Source: Vulcanimicrobium sp035943995
GTDB taxonomy: Bacteria > Vulcanimicrobiota > Vulcanimicrobiia > Vulcanimicrobiales > Vulcanimicrobiaceae
Length of the DNA: 64,000 nt
Assembly: GCA_035943995.1 (NCBI GenBank)
Contig: DASZBS010000031.1
Span: forward strand, 13,502 to 77,501
Direction of reading: 5' to 3'
Shown here: piece by piece, positions 7,518 to 20,400 of the stretch
Layout: each line of letters starts with the position of its first letter
How positions within the stretch are numbered: position 1 is the first letter of the stretch
Made by a program: the position numbers and the translations under genes
The notes under the pieces: model-generated
The model's input: only the letters and a program-made list of their open reading frames with translations
Database searches by the model: none
What the model was told of the DNA's origin: nothing

Positions 7518-8438
7518 CTACGGCGTCGCGAGGAGAGCCTCACGGTGCTCGAACGGAGTGCCCCAGTTGTCGTGCGTGCGCACGCGGTTGTGCCCGAACT
7601 CGTCCTTCCCGGAGACGAGGACGCACCCATAGTCGGACAGGTCAAACGTCCCTCCGTGCGCATTGAAGCCCGGCATCCCCGAGTACACCTTCACGTGCGT
7701 CGCGACGTACCGTGCGGAGATCGCGAAGCGCGTCGAGCGCTTGGACGTGTTCGGGTACGACGCGTGTACGCACTTCGCCGTGAAGATCACGCACTCACCC
7801 GCATTCATCTCCATCGCGTGCGCTTGCGACTCGTCCGGCTTCCATTCGGGATCCACCTTGAAATCCTCGAAGTCGTAGCCGTAGAACGACGAGTCCGCCA
7901 CGACCGACGCGTAGTCGCCTTCACGCCCGCGCTTGGGCGCCTTGGACTCGTCGTAGTACTGGTGCTTGTGCGACCCGGGCAGGAACTTCATGCAGCCGTT
8001 CTCCTTCGTCGCCTCCGTGAACGACGTCCACACCGTGACGTCGATGGGCTGCGATCCGACCTGCCGGGTCGGGTCGAGGAACGGCGTGCCGGTGGCGTAT
8101 TGATACGTCCCGACCTGATGCCATTCCGTGCCCGACGAGCCGGGGAACTTCGGGAAGAACTCCGTACGCCACGACAACACGTCCGGGCCGAGGATCAGGT
8201 TGAGCATCTCGACGATCCGCGGGTTCGCAACGTGCTGCGCCAGCTCCGGAATGTCGAAATGGCGGTCGTAGTTCACCTCGTTGTCGAACAGGATATGGCT
8301 GCGGTCCTGGTTCTTCAGGCGAATCCGCGCGAGTATATCCTTCGCTTCTTGCGGCTCGTAGATCTTGATCGGTCCGACGAAGCCGTTCTCGTTGAAGAAT
8401 TCGAGTGCGGTCTTCGCGTCCCACTTCTCTGACGTCAC
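7518..8438 (-). CDS. SyrB2-type Fe(II)/2-oxoglutarate halogenase (PhyH fold)
   Basis: 306 residues, the usual size for carrier-protein-dependent chlorinating enzymes (SyrB2, CytC3). It keeps close family stretches: N-G-F-V-G-P near residue 18, N-Y-D-R-H-F (56-61), W-R-T-E-F-F-P-K-F-P-G (90-100), W-x-P-D-E, H-A-S-Y-P (225-229) and the Arg of S-A-R-Y-V (R243, 2-oxoglutarate binding). The first iron ligand is H107 and the second H225. Where hydroxylases carry Asp/Glu two residues after the first His, this protein has V109 (H-Q-V); SyrB2 has Ala. The missing carboxylate leaves room for chloride and argues for halogenation, but Val is not the usual residue. Likely substrate is a carrier-bound Thr, from the stand-alone Thr A-T protein or from the last module of NRPS-A just upstream. 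Last gene of the cluster. Confidence 0.75.
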   Translation of the reverse strand: MTSEKWDAKTALEFFNENGFVGPIKIYEPQEAKDILARIRLKNQDRSHILFDNEVNYDRHFDIPELAQHVANPRIVEMLNLILGPDVLSWRTEFFPKFPGSSGTEWHQVGTYQYATGTPFLDPTRQVGSQPIDVTVWTSFTEATKENGCMKFLPGSHKHQYYDESKAPKRGREGDYASVVADSSFYGYDFEDFKVDPEWKPDESQAHAMEMNAGECVIFTAKCVHASYPNTSKRSTRFAISARYVATHVKVYSGMPGFNAHGGTFDLSDYGCVLVSGKDEFGHNRVRTHDNWGTPFEHREALLATP

Positions 8439-8496
8439 GCTGTTCTTGCTCCTTGAGGTGGTGATGGATGGACATGCCGGTCGGTGTTCGCATTCG

Positions 8497-11400
8497 TCAT
8501 AGCCTGATCTCCGCGACTTCGTTCGTCGTGCTGGCCAGACCGATTAGGGTCGGCGCGGTGAAGACGGCGCGCACGTCGGTGTGTAGCCCGGCGCGCCGCA
8601 TCGAGTCGATGACGCGCACGACCAAGAACGAGTGTCCGCCGAGCTCGAAGAAGTTGTCGGTGCGGCCGACGCGCTCGATGTCGAGCACGTCGCACCAGAT
8701 ATCCGCGATCGCGTTCTCGACGTCGCCGATCGGCGGTTCGTACGCGCGCAGCGCGAACGACGTGCCCTCGGGCGCGGGCAGCGCCTTGCGGTCGAGCTTG
8801 CCGCTCGGCGTCAGCGGCAGCGCGTCGAGCGCAACGTATGCCGCCGGGACCATGTAGTCGGGTAGCGCCGCCGCTGCGTGCGCGCGCAGCTGGTCGGCGC
8901 CGGCGACGGTTCCGTTCGCAGCCGTGTAGTACGCGACCAGCCGTTTCTCGCCGGGCGCGTCTTCGCGCACCACGACGACCGCGTGGCGCACGGCGTCGTG
9001 CTGCGCAAGCCGTGCTTCGATCTCGCCGAGCTCGAGCCGGAAGCCGCGGATCTTCACCTGGTCGTCATTGCGGCCCAAGAACTCGATGCTGCCGTCGGGC
9101 AAGTACCGCCCGAGATCGCCCGTCTTGTAGAGCCGGTCGCCCGCGAGGAACGGGCTCGGGATGAACCGCTCCTCCGTCAGCTCCGGGCGGTTCCAGTAGC
9201 CGCGCGCCACGCCGGCACCGCCGACGTACAGCTCGCCGGGCACGCCGGCGGGGACCGGCTCGCCGAGCTCGTCGAGGATGTAGATCTTGACGTCGGGGAT
9301 GCGCTTGCCGATCGGGCTGCCGGTGCGTTTCTCGGCGTCGCGCGGATGCAGCGGACGGTACGTGACGTGTACGGTCGTCTCCGTGATGCCGTACATGTTG
9401 ACGAGCGCCGTGGACGCGTTGCGCGCGTCTTGCCACCACGGCCGCAGGATCGTCGTGTCGAGCGCCTCGCCACCGAACACCGTGAGCCGCAGCGCGTGTG
9501 TGCGCGGGTCGCCGATCTGCGCGAGGAGCAGTTGGTTGAAAGCGCCGGGCGTCTGGCTGAGAACCGTCACGCGCTCGCTGCAGAGCAAGCCGTAGAAGTC
9601 GTGCGGCGACTGTGCCGTCACGCGCGGCACGACGACCAGCCGCCCGCCGTGGAGCAGCGCGCCCCACATCTCCCACACCGAAAAGTCGAATGCGATCGAG
9701 TGCGACATCGTCCACACGTCGCTGCGGTCGAACCGGAACCACGCTTCCGTAGCAGAGAATAGGCGCGAGACGTTGCGGTGCTCGATCATGACGCCTTTGG
9801 GCCGGCCGGTCGAGCCCGACGTGTAGATGATGTACGCCAAATGCTCGGGCGTCAGGTCCGCGCGCGCGAGGTCGTGCGCCGGCTCGTGTTCCCAGCGCGC
9901 CTCATCCGCCGCCACGTCGACGACCGGAACGCCGCGGTCGCGGAGCACGCCGCGCACGTCCGCCGGCAGCTGGTCGTCCGTCAGCACCGCCGACGGCGCG
10001 CTGTCCTCCAATACGTACGCGATCCGCTCGGCGGGATAGGCAGGGTCGACCGGCACGTATGCGCCGCCCGCCTTAAGGATCGCGAGCACGCCCGCGATCA
10101 GATCGGGACCGCGCTCCATGCACAGCGCGACGCGGCTGTCCGGCCGCACGCCGATGCTTCTGAGATGGCGGGCCAAGCGGTTCGCCCGCGCGTTCAGCGC
10201 GCCATATGTCACGTGCAAACGTTCGAACGTGACGGCGACCGCGTCCGGCGTTTTGGCGACCTGCTCTTCGAACAGCTCGTGCAGGCACCGTCGCGCCGGA
10301 TAGCTCTTGTCGGCCGCATTCCACTCCACCACGACTTGATGCCGCTCGGCAGGTGAGAGCAGCTCGAGCCCGCTGACGCGCTGCGCGTCGTCGGCGACCA
10401 TCGCGGCGAGGACGTTGCGGAAATAGCCAACGTAACGCTCGGCGGTCGCGCGGTCGAACAGCGCCGTCGCGAAGCCGAGCGCGCCGGTGATCCGCTCGCC
10501 CGTCTCGCCCAGACCGAGGGTGAGGTCGAACTTCGAGGCGGCGTACGGCGTGTCGGCCGGCGTCACGTCCAAGCCCGGGAAGTGGAACTGGCCCTGCTCA
10601 GCGTTCTGCCATGCGAACATCACTTGGAACAGCGGCGCGTGCGCCATGCTGCGCGGCGGGTTGACGATCTCCACGACCTGCTCGAACGGCAGGTCTTGGT
10701 GCTCTTGCGCCGCGAGCGCCTGCGCTTTCACGTGCGCCAGCATCTGCGCGACCGTCGGGCTGTCGGAGAGGCTCATCCGCAGCGCGAGCGTGTTGACGAA
10801 GAACCCGATCAGGCCTTCGACTTCAGCGCGCGCGCGGTTCGCGATCGGGGTGCCGACGATCACGTCCGTTTGTCCGGACAAGCGCGACAGCAGCACGCCC
10901 CAGGCCGCCATCAGCGTCATGAAGAGCGTCGTGCCGCACCGCTGGCTGAGCGCTTTCACCTGCGCGCTCAGCTCCGCGTCGAACTCCACCGGCACGCTGT
11001 CACCGACGAAGTCTTGCTGCGTCGAGCGCGCGCGGTCGGACGGCAGCTCCAGCAGCACCGGTGCGTCCGCGAGCGCGCGCCGCCAATACGAGCTCTGCTC
11101 GTGAAGGACGGTACCGGAAAGCCACCGGCGCTGCCACGCCGCATAATCCGCGTACTGAATCGCCGGCGCGGGCAGCGGATCGCCTTCGCGCCCTTCCCGG
11201 TACGCGCTGTAGAGCGCGCTCAGCTCGCGCACGAGCACGCCGACGGACCACCCGTCGGACACGATGTGGTGCATCGTTATCAGCAACAGGTGCTCGGTAG
11301 GGTCGAGCGCGATCAGCCGACCGCGAATCAGTGGACCGGTCTGCAAGTCGAACGGCGCGCGCGCCTCTTCCGCTGCGAGCGTTTCGGCTTGCCGCGCAGC

Positions 11401-14400
11401 GTCCGCGTGTCCGATCAGATCGTGCTCGACGAGCGCGAACCCGATGTCTTCGGACGCAATGCGCTGCACCGGCTCGCCGTGCACCAGCGCGAACGTCGTG
11501 CGCAGCGTCTCGTGCCGTGCGACCACCCGGTCGAGCGCACGGCCAAGCGCGACGCGGTCCAGCGTACCGCGGAGGCGCAATGCGAGCGGGACGTGATACG
11601 CTTCGCTCGCTCCGTCGATCTGCGCCAAGAACCACAGCCGCTGCTGGGCGAACGACAGCGGGAGCGGCGCGTGGCGGTCCGCTCGCGCGATCGCGGGCAG
11701 CGGTCTGCGCGTCGCCCGCGCGATCTCCTGCGCGAAGTGGCGGAGCACCGGCTGCGCGAAGATCGTCGTGACGTTCACCTCGGCCTGCAGCATCTGCTGC
11801 ACGAGCGACATCACGCGCGTCGCCAGCAGTGAGTGGCCACCGAGATCGAAGAAGTTGTCGGAGCGCCCGACGCGATCCAGATCCAGCACCTCGCACCAGA
11901 TCTGCGCCACGACGGTCTCGATCTCGCCGAGCGGCGCTTCGTATGCTTCGGTCGCGTACGCAGCGGCGTCCGGCGCGAGCAGGGCGCCGCGGTCCACTTT
12001 GCCGTTCGCGTTCAGCGGCAACGCGCCGAGATGCACGTATGCTGCCGGCACCATGTACTCGGGCAGCAGCTCCAGCAGGTTCGTGCGCAGCGCTTCGGCG
12101 CTCGTGTCCGACCCGGCCTCGATCGTGTAGTACGCCACGAGGCGCTTCTCGCCGGGCACGTCTTCGCGCGCGAGTACCACGGCGTCGCGAATACCCGCGC
12201 AGTGCGCGAGCCGCGTCTCGATCTCACCGAGCTCGATGCGAAAGCCGCGAATCTTCACTTGGAAATCGTTGCGCCCCAAGAACTCGATGCTGCCGTCAGC
12301 GACGAATCGCCCGCGATCGCCCGTCTTGTACAGCCGGTCGCCTTCGACGAACGGGCTCGCGACGAACCGCTCCGCCGTGAGCTCCGGACGCTCCCAGTAG
12401 CCGAGCGCAACGCCGGGGCCGCCGACGTACAGCTCGCCTGCAACACCGACGGGCATCGGCTCGAGGCGCTCGTCGACGATGTATACGCGCGTGTTGGAGA
12501 TCGGGCGGCCGATCGGGACGTTCGTCAGGCCGTCGGGGACGGACGTCACCTCGTACGTCGTCGCAAACGTCGTCGTCTCGGTTGGCCCGTAACAGTGGAT
12601 GAGATGCTGCGGCTTCGAGTCACCGTCGAGGACGCGAGCGAACGCGTGCGGGTCGTTCTGCTCGCCGCCGCACAGCAGCACGCGCAGGCGGCGGAGCGCC
12701 TGCGGAATCGCGGCCGCGTACGCGTTGAACAGCGCCGTGGTGACGAACAGCACCGTCACCTGCTGCTGCTCGAGCACCTGCGCGAACCGGTTCGCATCCA
12801 AGGACGCGTCGCGGTCGATCACGACGATGCTCCCCCCACCGAGAAGCGGACCCCACACTTCCATCGTGCTGGCGTCGAACGCCGGGTTCGCCGCGAACGC
12901 GACACGGTCGCTCGGCAAGAAATCCGCGTACCCGTTGTTGCGGACCACCCGCGCGATCGCGCGATGCGGCGTCACGACGCCCTTCGGCTGACCCGTCGAC
13001 CCCGACGTGTAGATGATGTACGCCGGTATCCCGCCGTGCGCCGGCACACCGAGGTCGCCGGGCGCATGGGCGTCGAGCGACACCGCGTCGAGATCGATCT
13101 GCTGGACGCCGGCGACCGCCGGCACGGTCCGTGCGGTATCGGTCAAAACGGTCGCGACGCGGCAGTCCTCCATGATGAACGTCTGGCGCGCGGCCGGAGC
13201 ACTCTCGTCGAGCGGCACGTAGATCGCGCCGCACTTGAGCACCGCGAGTTGCGCGACCACCAGATGGATGGACCGTGCGAGCGAGATCGCGACGCGGCTC
13301 CCGGGCAGCACGCCGGTATCGCGCAGGCGGCGCGCGAGCTTGTTCGCGCGCTCGTTGAGCTCGCGATACGTCAGCCGTTCGTCGCCGTGCACCACCGCGA
13401 TGGCGGCGGGCGTCTTGGCAGCCTGCTCCTCGAACAGCTCGTGGATGCCGCGCTCCGACGGGTACGGCGCGCCGGTCGCATTCCAATCGACCAGAATCGT
13501 GTGCCGCTCGCCGCCGGACAGCAGCGGCAGCTCGTCGACGCGCCGCGCGTCGTCCGCGACCATCGCGACGAGCACGTTGCGGAAATAGCCGACGTATCGC
13601 TCGACCGTCGCGCGGTCGAACAGCACCGTCGCGTACTCGAGCATTCCGCCGAGCCGGTCGCCGCTTTCGACGAAGCTGAACGCCAGGTCGAACTTCGAGA
13701 CCGAATACGGCGAACGCAGCTGCGCGACGCGCAAGCCCGGAACGTCGAATTCACCTTGCTCCGCACTCTGCCACGCGAAGACGACTTGAAACAGCGGCGC
13801 GTGCGCCAAGCTTCGCGGCGGGTTGACGATCTCGACGACCTGCTCGAACGGCAGCTCTTGGTGCTCCTGTGCGCCGAGCGCTCGAGCTTTGACGCGCGCA
13901 AGCATCTCCGCGACCGTCGGCCCGCCGGAGAAGTCCAAGCGCAGCGCCTGCGCGTTGATGAAGAACCCGATCAGATCTTCAACCTCGGGCCGCGTGCGGT
14001 TCGCCGCCGGCGTTCCGACGACCAGATCCGTTTGGCCCGATAGCCGCGAGAGCAGCGTGCCCCACGCGGTCAGCAGCGTCATGTACAGGGTCGTGCCGTG
14101 TCGCTGGCCGAGCGCCTTCACCCGGGCGGTCAGCTCCGCGTCCAGCTCCACGAGCACTTGGCCGCCGACGTGATCTTGCACCGCCGGGCGAACGCGATCG
14201 GTCGGGAGCTCGAGCAGCTCAGGCGCGCCGGCCAACGTGCGGCGCCAGTACTCCGCCTGCTTTGCGAGCACCGCGCCCGACAGCCGCTGCCGCTGCCACG
14301 CCGCATAGTCCGCATACTGGATCGGCAGCGGCGGCAGCGGGTCGTGCTCGTCCCCCGCGTGATACGCGCGGTACGACGCACTCAGCTCGCGCACGAGCAC

Positions 14401-17400
14401 GCCGACCGACCACCCGTCCGACACCGCGTGGTGCATCGTGATCAACAGGACGTGTTCGGTGTCCGCCGTCCGGATCAGCCGGCCGCGGATGAGCGGACCG
14501 GCTTGGAGGTCGAACGGCGCACCGGCTTCTTCCGCGATGAGCGCGTCCACGTGCGCGGTCGCATCGTCACGGCCGCGCACGTCGTGCTCGAGGAGCGCGA
14601 AGAGCGTGTCGGGCGGTGCGATCCGCTGCACCAGCTCGCCCTCGACGAACGGGAAGCTCGTGCGCAGCGACTCGTGGCGCGCGACGACGTGGTCGAGCGC
14701 CCGCGCGAGCGCGAGCCGGTCCAGCTCGCCGCTGATGCTCAGCCCCAGCGGAACGTGATAGGTCTCGCTCACGCCTTCCATCTGCGACAAGAACCACATG
14801 CGCTGCTGCGCGAAGGACAGCGGGAGCGGCCGGCGGCGGTCCGCGAGCGGGATCGGCGGCTGTGCCGCGCGCGTCGTCTTCGCGGCGACCGCGGCGAAGT
14901 CGCGGAACACCGGGTTCGCGAAGAGCGCGTTCACGCTCAGCTCGATCTGCATCGTCTGGTGCAGGCGCGAGAGCATGCGCACGACGAGCAGCGAGTGGCC
15001 GCCCAGATCGAAGAAGTCGTCGTCGCGGCCGACGCGCTCCGCGTTGAGCACGTCACACCACACGCGCGCCACCGCCTCTTCGAGTTCGCCGGCCGGCGGC
15101 TCGTACTCGCGAACGGCGTACGAACTGCCGTCCGGGGCGGGCAGCGCCTTGCGGTCGCGCTTCCCGTTCGGCGTGCGCGGGAACGTATCGAGCCGCACGT
15201 ACACCGCGGGCACCATGTACTCCGGCAGCGTCGCGAGCAGCTGCGCGCGCAACGCGTCCGCGCGCAGCTCGGCGCCCGAGTCGCTCGTATAGTACGCCAC
15301 GAGCCGCTTGTCGCCGAGGGCGACTTCGCTCACGATCACGACTGCGTCAAGAACGCCCTCGCACCGCACCAGCGCCGCCTCGATCTCGCCGAGCTCGATC
15401 CGAAAGCCGCGCAGCTTCACTTGGAAGTCGTTGCGGCCCACGAACTCGATGCTGCCGTCGGGCAGGAACCGCCCGAGATCGCCCGTCTTGTACAGACGGT
15501 CGCCCGCGACGAACGTGCTTGCGACGAACCGCTCCGCCGTCAGCTCGGGATGGTTCAGATACCCGCGCGCGACGCCGCCGCCGCCTACGACGAGCTCGCC
15601 GACGACGCCGGGCGGTACCGGCTCTAATCGCTCGTCGACGATGTAGACGCGCGCGTTCGCAAGAGGCCGTCCGATCGAAGGCAGCGGATCGTTCGCTTTC
15701 AGCTCGCACAGCGTCGCCACGACGGTCGCCTCGGTCGGACCGTACGAATTCATCAGGCGCGTGCCGCGGCGGTCGCGCGCGAACCAGCTCGCGAGCGCGG
15801 CCGCGCTCACCGCCTCACCGCCGATGATGATGAGGCGAACGTTGCCGGGAACGGCGGCCTCTCGATCGTGCGCGAGCTCTTCCCAGAACATGGTCGGCAG
15901 ATCGACGACCGTGACGCCGTGGGTCGCGCACAACTCCCAGAACGCGCTCGCACCGGCCAGCCACGCGTCGGTGCGCAGCACCAGCGCTGCGCCGGACGCC
16001 AGGGTGCAGAACACCTCCTCGACCGACGCGTCGAACGCGAACGATGCGAACTGCAGCACCCGGTCGCTCGCGCCGAGCCGGTAGCGGTCTTGCGCCGCCG
16101 CGACGAAGCTGCGCACGTTGCGGTGCTCGACCATGACGCCTTTCGGCACCCCCGTCGAGCCCGACGTGTAGATCACGTACGCCAAGTGTTCCGAGGTGAG
16201 GCCCGCGCGCGCCGGATCGTGCGCCGGCGCCTCTGCCCAGCGCTCCGCGTCCGAGTCGATGTCGACGAGCGGGACATTCGCACCGCGCAATGCTCGACGG
16301 ACGTCCGCCGCGACGCCGGCGTGCGTCAGCACCACCGCCGGCGCGCTGTCGGCGAGCATGAACGCGAGACGCTCGGCGGGATACGCCGGATCCAGCGGCA
16401 CGTACGCGCCGCCCGCCTTGAGGATCGCCAGCATTGCGACGATCATCTCCGCGCCTCGCTCCGCGCAGAGCGCGACGCGGCTGTCGGGCCGCACGCCGAT
16501 CGCCCGCAGGTAGTGCGCCAAACGGTTCGCGCGCTCGTTGAGTTCCGCGTAGCTCAGCTGTACGTCCCCCGCCGCGAGCGCGACCGCATCGGGCGCGTTC
16601 GCGACCTGCTCTTGGAAGAGCTCGTGCGCGCAGCGCCGCGACGAATCGTTCGCCTCGGCCCACTCCGCCAGCATCTGCCGGCGCTCGGTCTCCGACAAGA
16701 GCGCGAGACCGTCGATGGGCTGCTGGTCGTCCGCTACCATCGCGTTCAGCACGTTGCGCAGATAGCCCGCATGCCGCTCCGCCGTCGCGCGGTCGAACAG
16801 TGCCGTAGCATATCCGATGAGCCCGGCGATGCGATCACCCGCTTCGCCGAGATCCAACGTCAGGTCGAACTTCGACGACGGGTTTGGGGTGCGCACCGGC
16901 GCCGCCGTCAATCCCGGAAACGCGATCTCGCGGTGCTCGAAGCTCTGCCATGCGAACATCACTTGGAAGAGCGGCGCGTGCGCGAGGCTACGCCGGGGGT
17001 TGACCAGCTCCACCACCTGCTCGAACGGCAGGTCTTGGTTGGCCTGCGCTGCGAGCGCCTGCGCTTTGACGCGCGCGAGCATGTCCGCGACCGTGGGGCT
17101 GCCCGAGAAGTCCATGCGCACCGGGAGCGTGTTGACGAAGAACCCGATCAGGTTCTGCACCTCGGCGCGCGCCCGGTTCGCCGCCGGCGTGCCGACGACG
17201 ACGTCGGTTTGACCGGACAAGCGCGAGAGCAGCACGCCCCACGCGGTCATCAGCGTCATGAACATCGTCGTGCCGTGCCGCTGGCTGAGCGATTTGAGCC
17301 TGCACGTCAGCTCTTCGTCGAGCTCCAGCGCGACCTGGTCGCCGACGAAGTCCTGTTCCGCCGGGCGCACCCGGTCGGTGGGAAGCTGGAGCAGCGGCGG

Positions 17401-20400
17401 CGCGCCGGCCAACGCACGGCGCCAGTAGTCGCTCTGCTCTTGCACCATCGCGGGCGAAAGGCGCCGGCGCTGCCACGCCGCATAGTCCGCGTACTGGACC
17501 GGCAGCGCGGGCAGCGTGTCGCCCTTGCAGCCTGACACGTACGTTTGGTACAGCGAGCTGAGCTCGCGCAGCAGCACGCCCATCGACCACTCGTCCGAAA
17601 CGATGTGGTGCATCGTGAGCAGCAGCACGTGCTCGGCGTCCGCGGCTCGAATCAAACTGCCGCGGAACAGCGGTCCCGCTTCCAAGTCGAACGGCGCTCG
17701 CGCTTGCCGTGCGACCAGCGCCTCGATCACCGCCTCGGTATCGCCACGGCCGCGCACGTCCTCGTCTACCAGCGCGAATCCGCTGTCGCACGGTGCGATC
17801 CGCTGCACCGGCTCGCCGCCGGACAGCGCGAACGTCGTGCGCATCGACTCGTGGCGCGCCACCAGCTGGTTCAGCGCGCGGGCCAGCGCGACGCGGTCCA
17901 ACTCGCCGCTCAGGCGCAGCCCGAACGACACGTGATAGGCCTCGCTGACGCCGTCCATCTGCGACAAGAACCACAGCCGCTGCTGTGCGAACGAGAGCGG
18001 CAGCGGGCCGCAGCGCTCGGTGCGCGGGATCTCGGGCAGCTCCGAGCGTGTCGCGTTCGCGATCACCTGCGCGAAGTCGCTGAGCACCGGCTGCGCGAAG
18101 AGCGTCGTTACGCTCACTTCGGTCTGCAGCATCGCTTGCAACATCGCCATGACGCGCGTCGCCAGCAGCGAATGCCCGCCGAGGTCGAAGAAGTTGTCGG
18201 ACCGGCCGACGCGATCGAGATCGAGCACCTCGCACCAGATATGCGCGATCGCCTTCTCGAGCTCGCCCGTGGGCGCTTCGTACTCCTCGGTGGCAAACGC
18301 CGCGACGTCCGGCGCGGGGAGGACCTTGCGGTCGACCTTGCCGTTCGCGGTGACCGGAAACGTGTCGAGCCGCACGTACGCCGCGGGGACCATGTACTCC
18401 GGCAGCAGCGTTTGGAGATGGGTGCGCAGCGCCTCCGCATCGGCCGATGCACCGGCATGCGTCGTATAGTACGCGACGAGCCGCTTCTCGCCGGGGACGT
18501 CCTCGCGCGCCAGCAGCACCACTTCGGCGACGCCGTCGCACTGCGCCAGCGCCTTCTCGATCTCGCCCAGCTCGATACGGAAGCCGCGGATCTTCACTTG
18601 GAAATCGTTGCGGCCCAAGAACTCGATGGCACCGTCGGGCAGAAAGCGCCCGAGATCGCCCGTCTTGTACAGGCGGTCGCCTTCGACGAACGGGCTCGCG
18701 ACGAACCGCTCCGCCGTGAGCTCCGGCCGGTTCCAGTAGCCCAGCGCGACGCCCGGGCCGCCGACGTACAGCTCACCAGCCACGCCGACCGGGACCGGCT
18801 CCAAGTGCTCGTCGACGATGTACACGCGCGTGTTCGCGATCGGGCGGCCGATCGGCACGCTGACGGCGTCCGCCGGCACGGCCGCGGCCTCGTACGTCGT
18901 CGCGAACGTCGTCGTCTCGGTGGGACCATAGCCGTTGATCAGGTGCTCCGGCTTGCGCGCACCGCCGAGCACGCGCGCGAACGCTCGGGGATCGGCCTGC
19001 TCGCCGCCGCACATCAAGACGCGCAGGCGCGCGAGCGCGTGCGGTATCGCCGACGCGTACGCGTTGAACAGCACCGGCGTGATGAACAGGACCGTGACCG
19101 CGTGGTGCTCGAGGAGCCGCGCGAAGCTGCCGGCGTCCAAGAAGACGCCGCGGTCGATGACGACGGTGCGGCAGCCGTTGAGCAGCGACCCCCATACCTC
19201 CATCGTGCTCGCGTCGAACGCCGGATTCGCCGCGAACGCGACGTGGTCGCTCGGCAAGAACTCCGCGAAGCCGTTGTTCATCGCAACGCGACTGATCGCC
19301 CGGTGGGGCGTCACGACGCCTTTGGGCTGCCCCGTCGAGCCGGACGTATAGATGATGTACGCGGCTTCATCACCCGCCACCGTGTTACCGAGATTCTCGG
19401 ACGGCAGCCCGTGCGGCGACACCTCGTCCATGTTGACGCGGCGCACGCCGGCGATCAGCGGCAGGATGCGCGTCGCGTCCGTGACGATGGCGGAGACGCG
19501 GCAGTCGTCCAAGATGAACGTCTGCCGCTCGGCCGGAGCGCTCTCGTCGAGCGGCACGTAGATCGCGCCGCACTTGAGCACCGCGAGCTGCGCCACGATC
19601 AAGTCGACCGAACGCGCGAGCAAGATCGCGACCCGGCCTCCGCGCTCGACGCCGAGAGCACGCAGGTGGTGCGCCAACCGGTTGGCCCGCGCGTTGAGCT
19701 CCTCGTAGCTGAGCTGCGTGTCGCCGTGCACGACCGCGACCGCGCCCGGCGTTGCGGCGGCTTGATCTTCGAACAGTTCGTGGATCGAGCGGTCCGCCGG
19801 GTAGGCCGTCTCGGTCGCGTTCCATTCAACGAGGATGCGGTGGCGCTCGTCGTCCGACAGCACGCACAGCTCGCGCGCGGGTGTCTCCGGCGCGTGCCGC
19901 AGCACCTCGACCATGCGCGCGAGGATCGCGCGGTACTGCGCGACCAAACGGTCCATCGTCGCACGGTCGAAGAGATCGGTGTTGAACTCCCAGTAGCCGG
20001 TCACGCCCCGGTGCGCCGCAGCACCGCTGCCGATCCGCTGCTCGTGCCGCGCCACGACGATCAGGTTGAAATCGTACTTCGCGGTGCCGTTGTTGATAGG
20101 GCCGCCTGGTACCACCTCGAGCCCGTCCGCGCGCACCTGCCGCAGCGGCGCGTCGTGGAACGAGAACGTCACCTGGTACAGCGGCAAGTGGCCGAGCGAA
20201 CGCGCGGGCGCGACCTCCGCCACGACGCTGCTGATCGGCACCTCCTGATGCGAGTACGCGCCGAGCGTCGTCTCCCGGACGCGCTGCAGCAACTCGTGGA
20301 CGCTGGGATCGCCGGAGAGGTCGGTGCGCAGCACCAGCATGTTCACGAACATGCCGATGAGGCCGTCGACCCCGGGTGCCTCGCGGTTCGCGACCGACGT

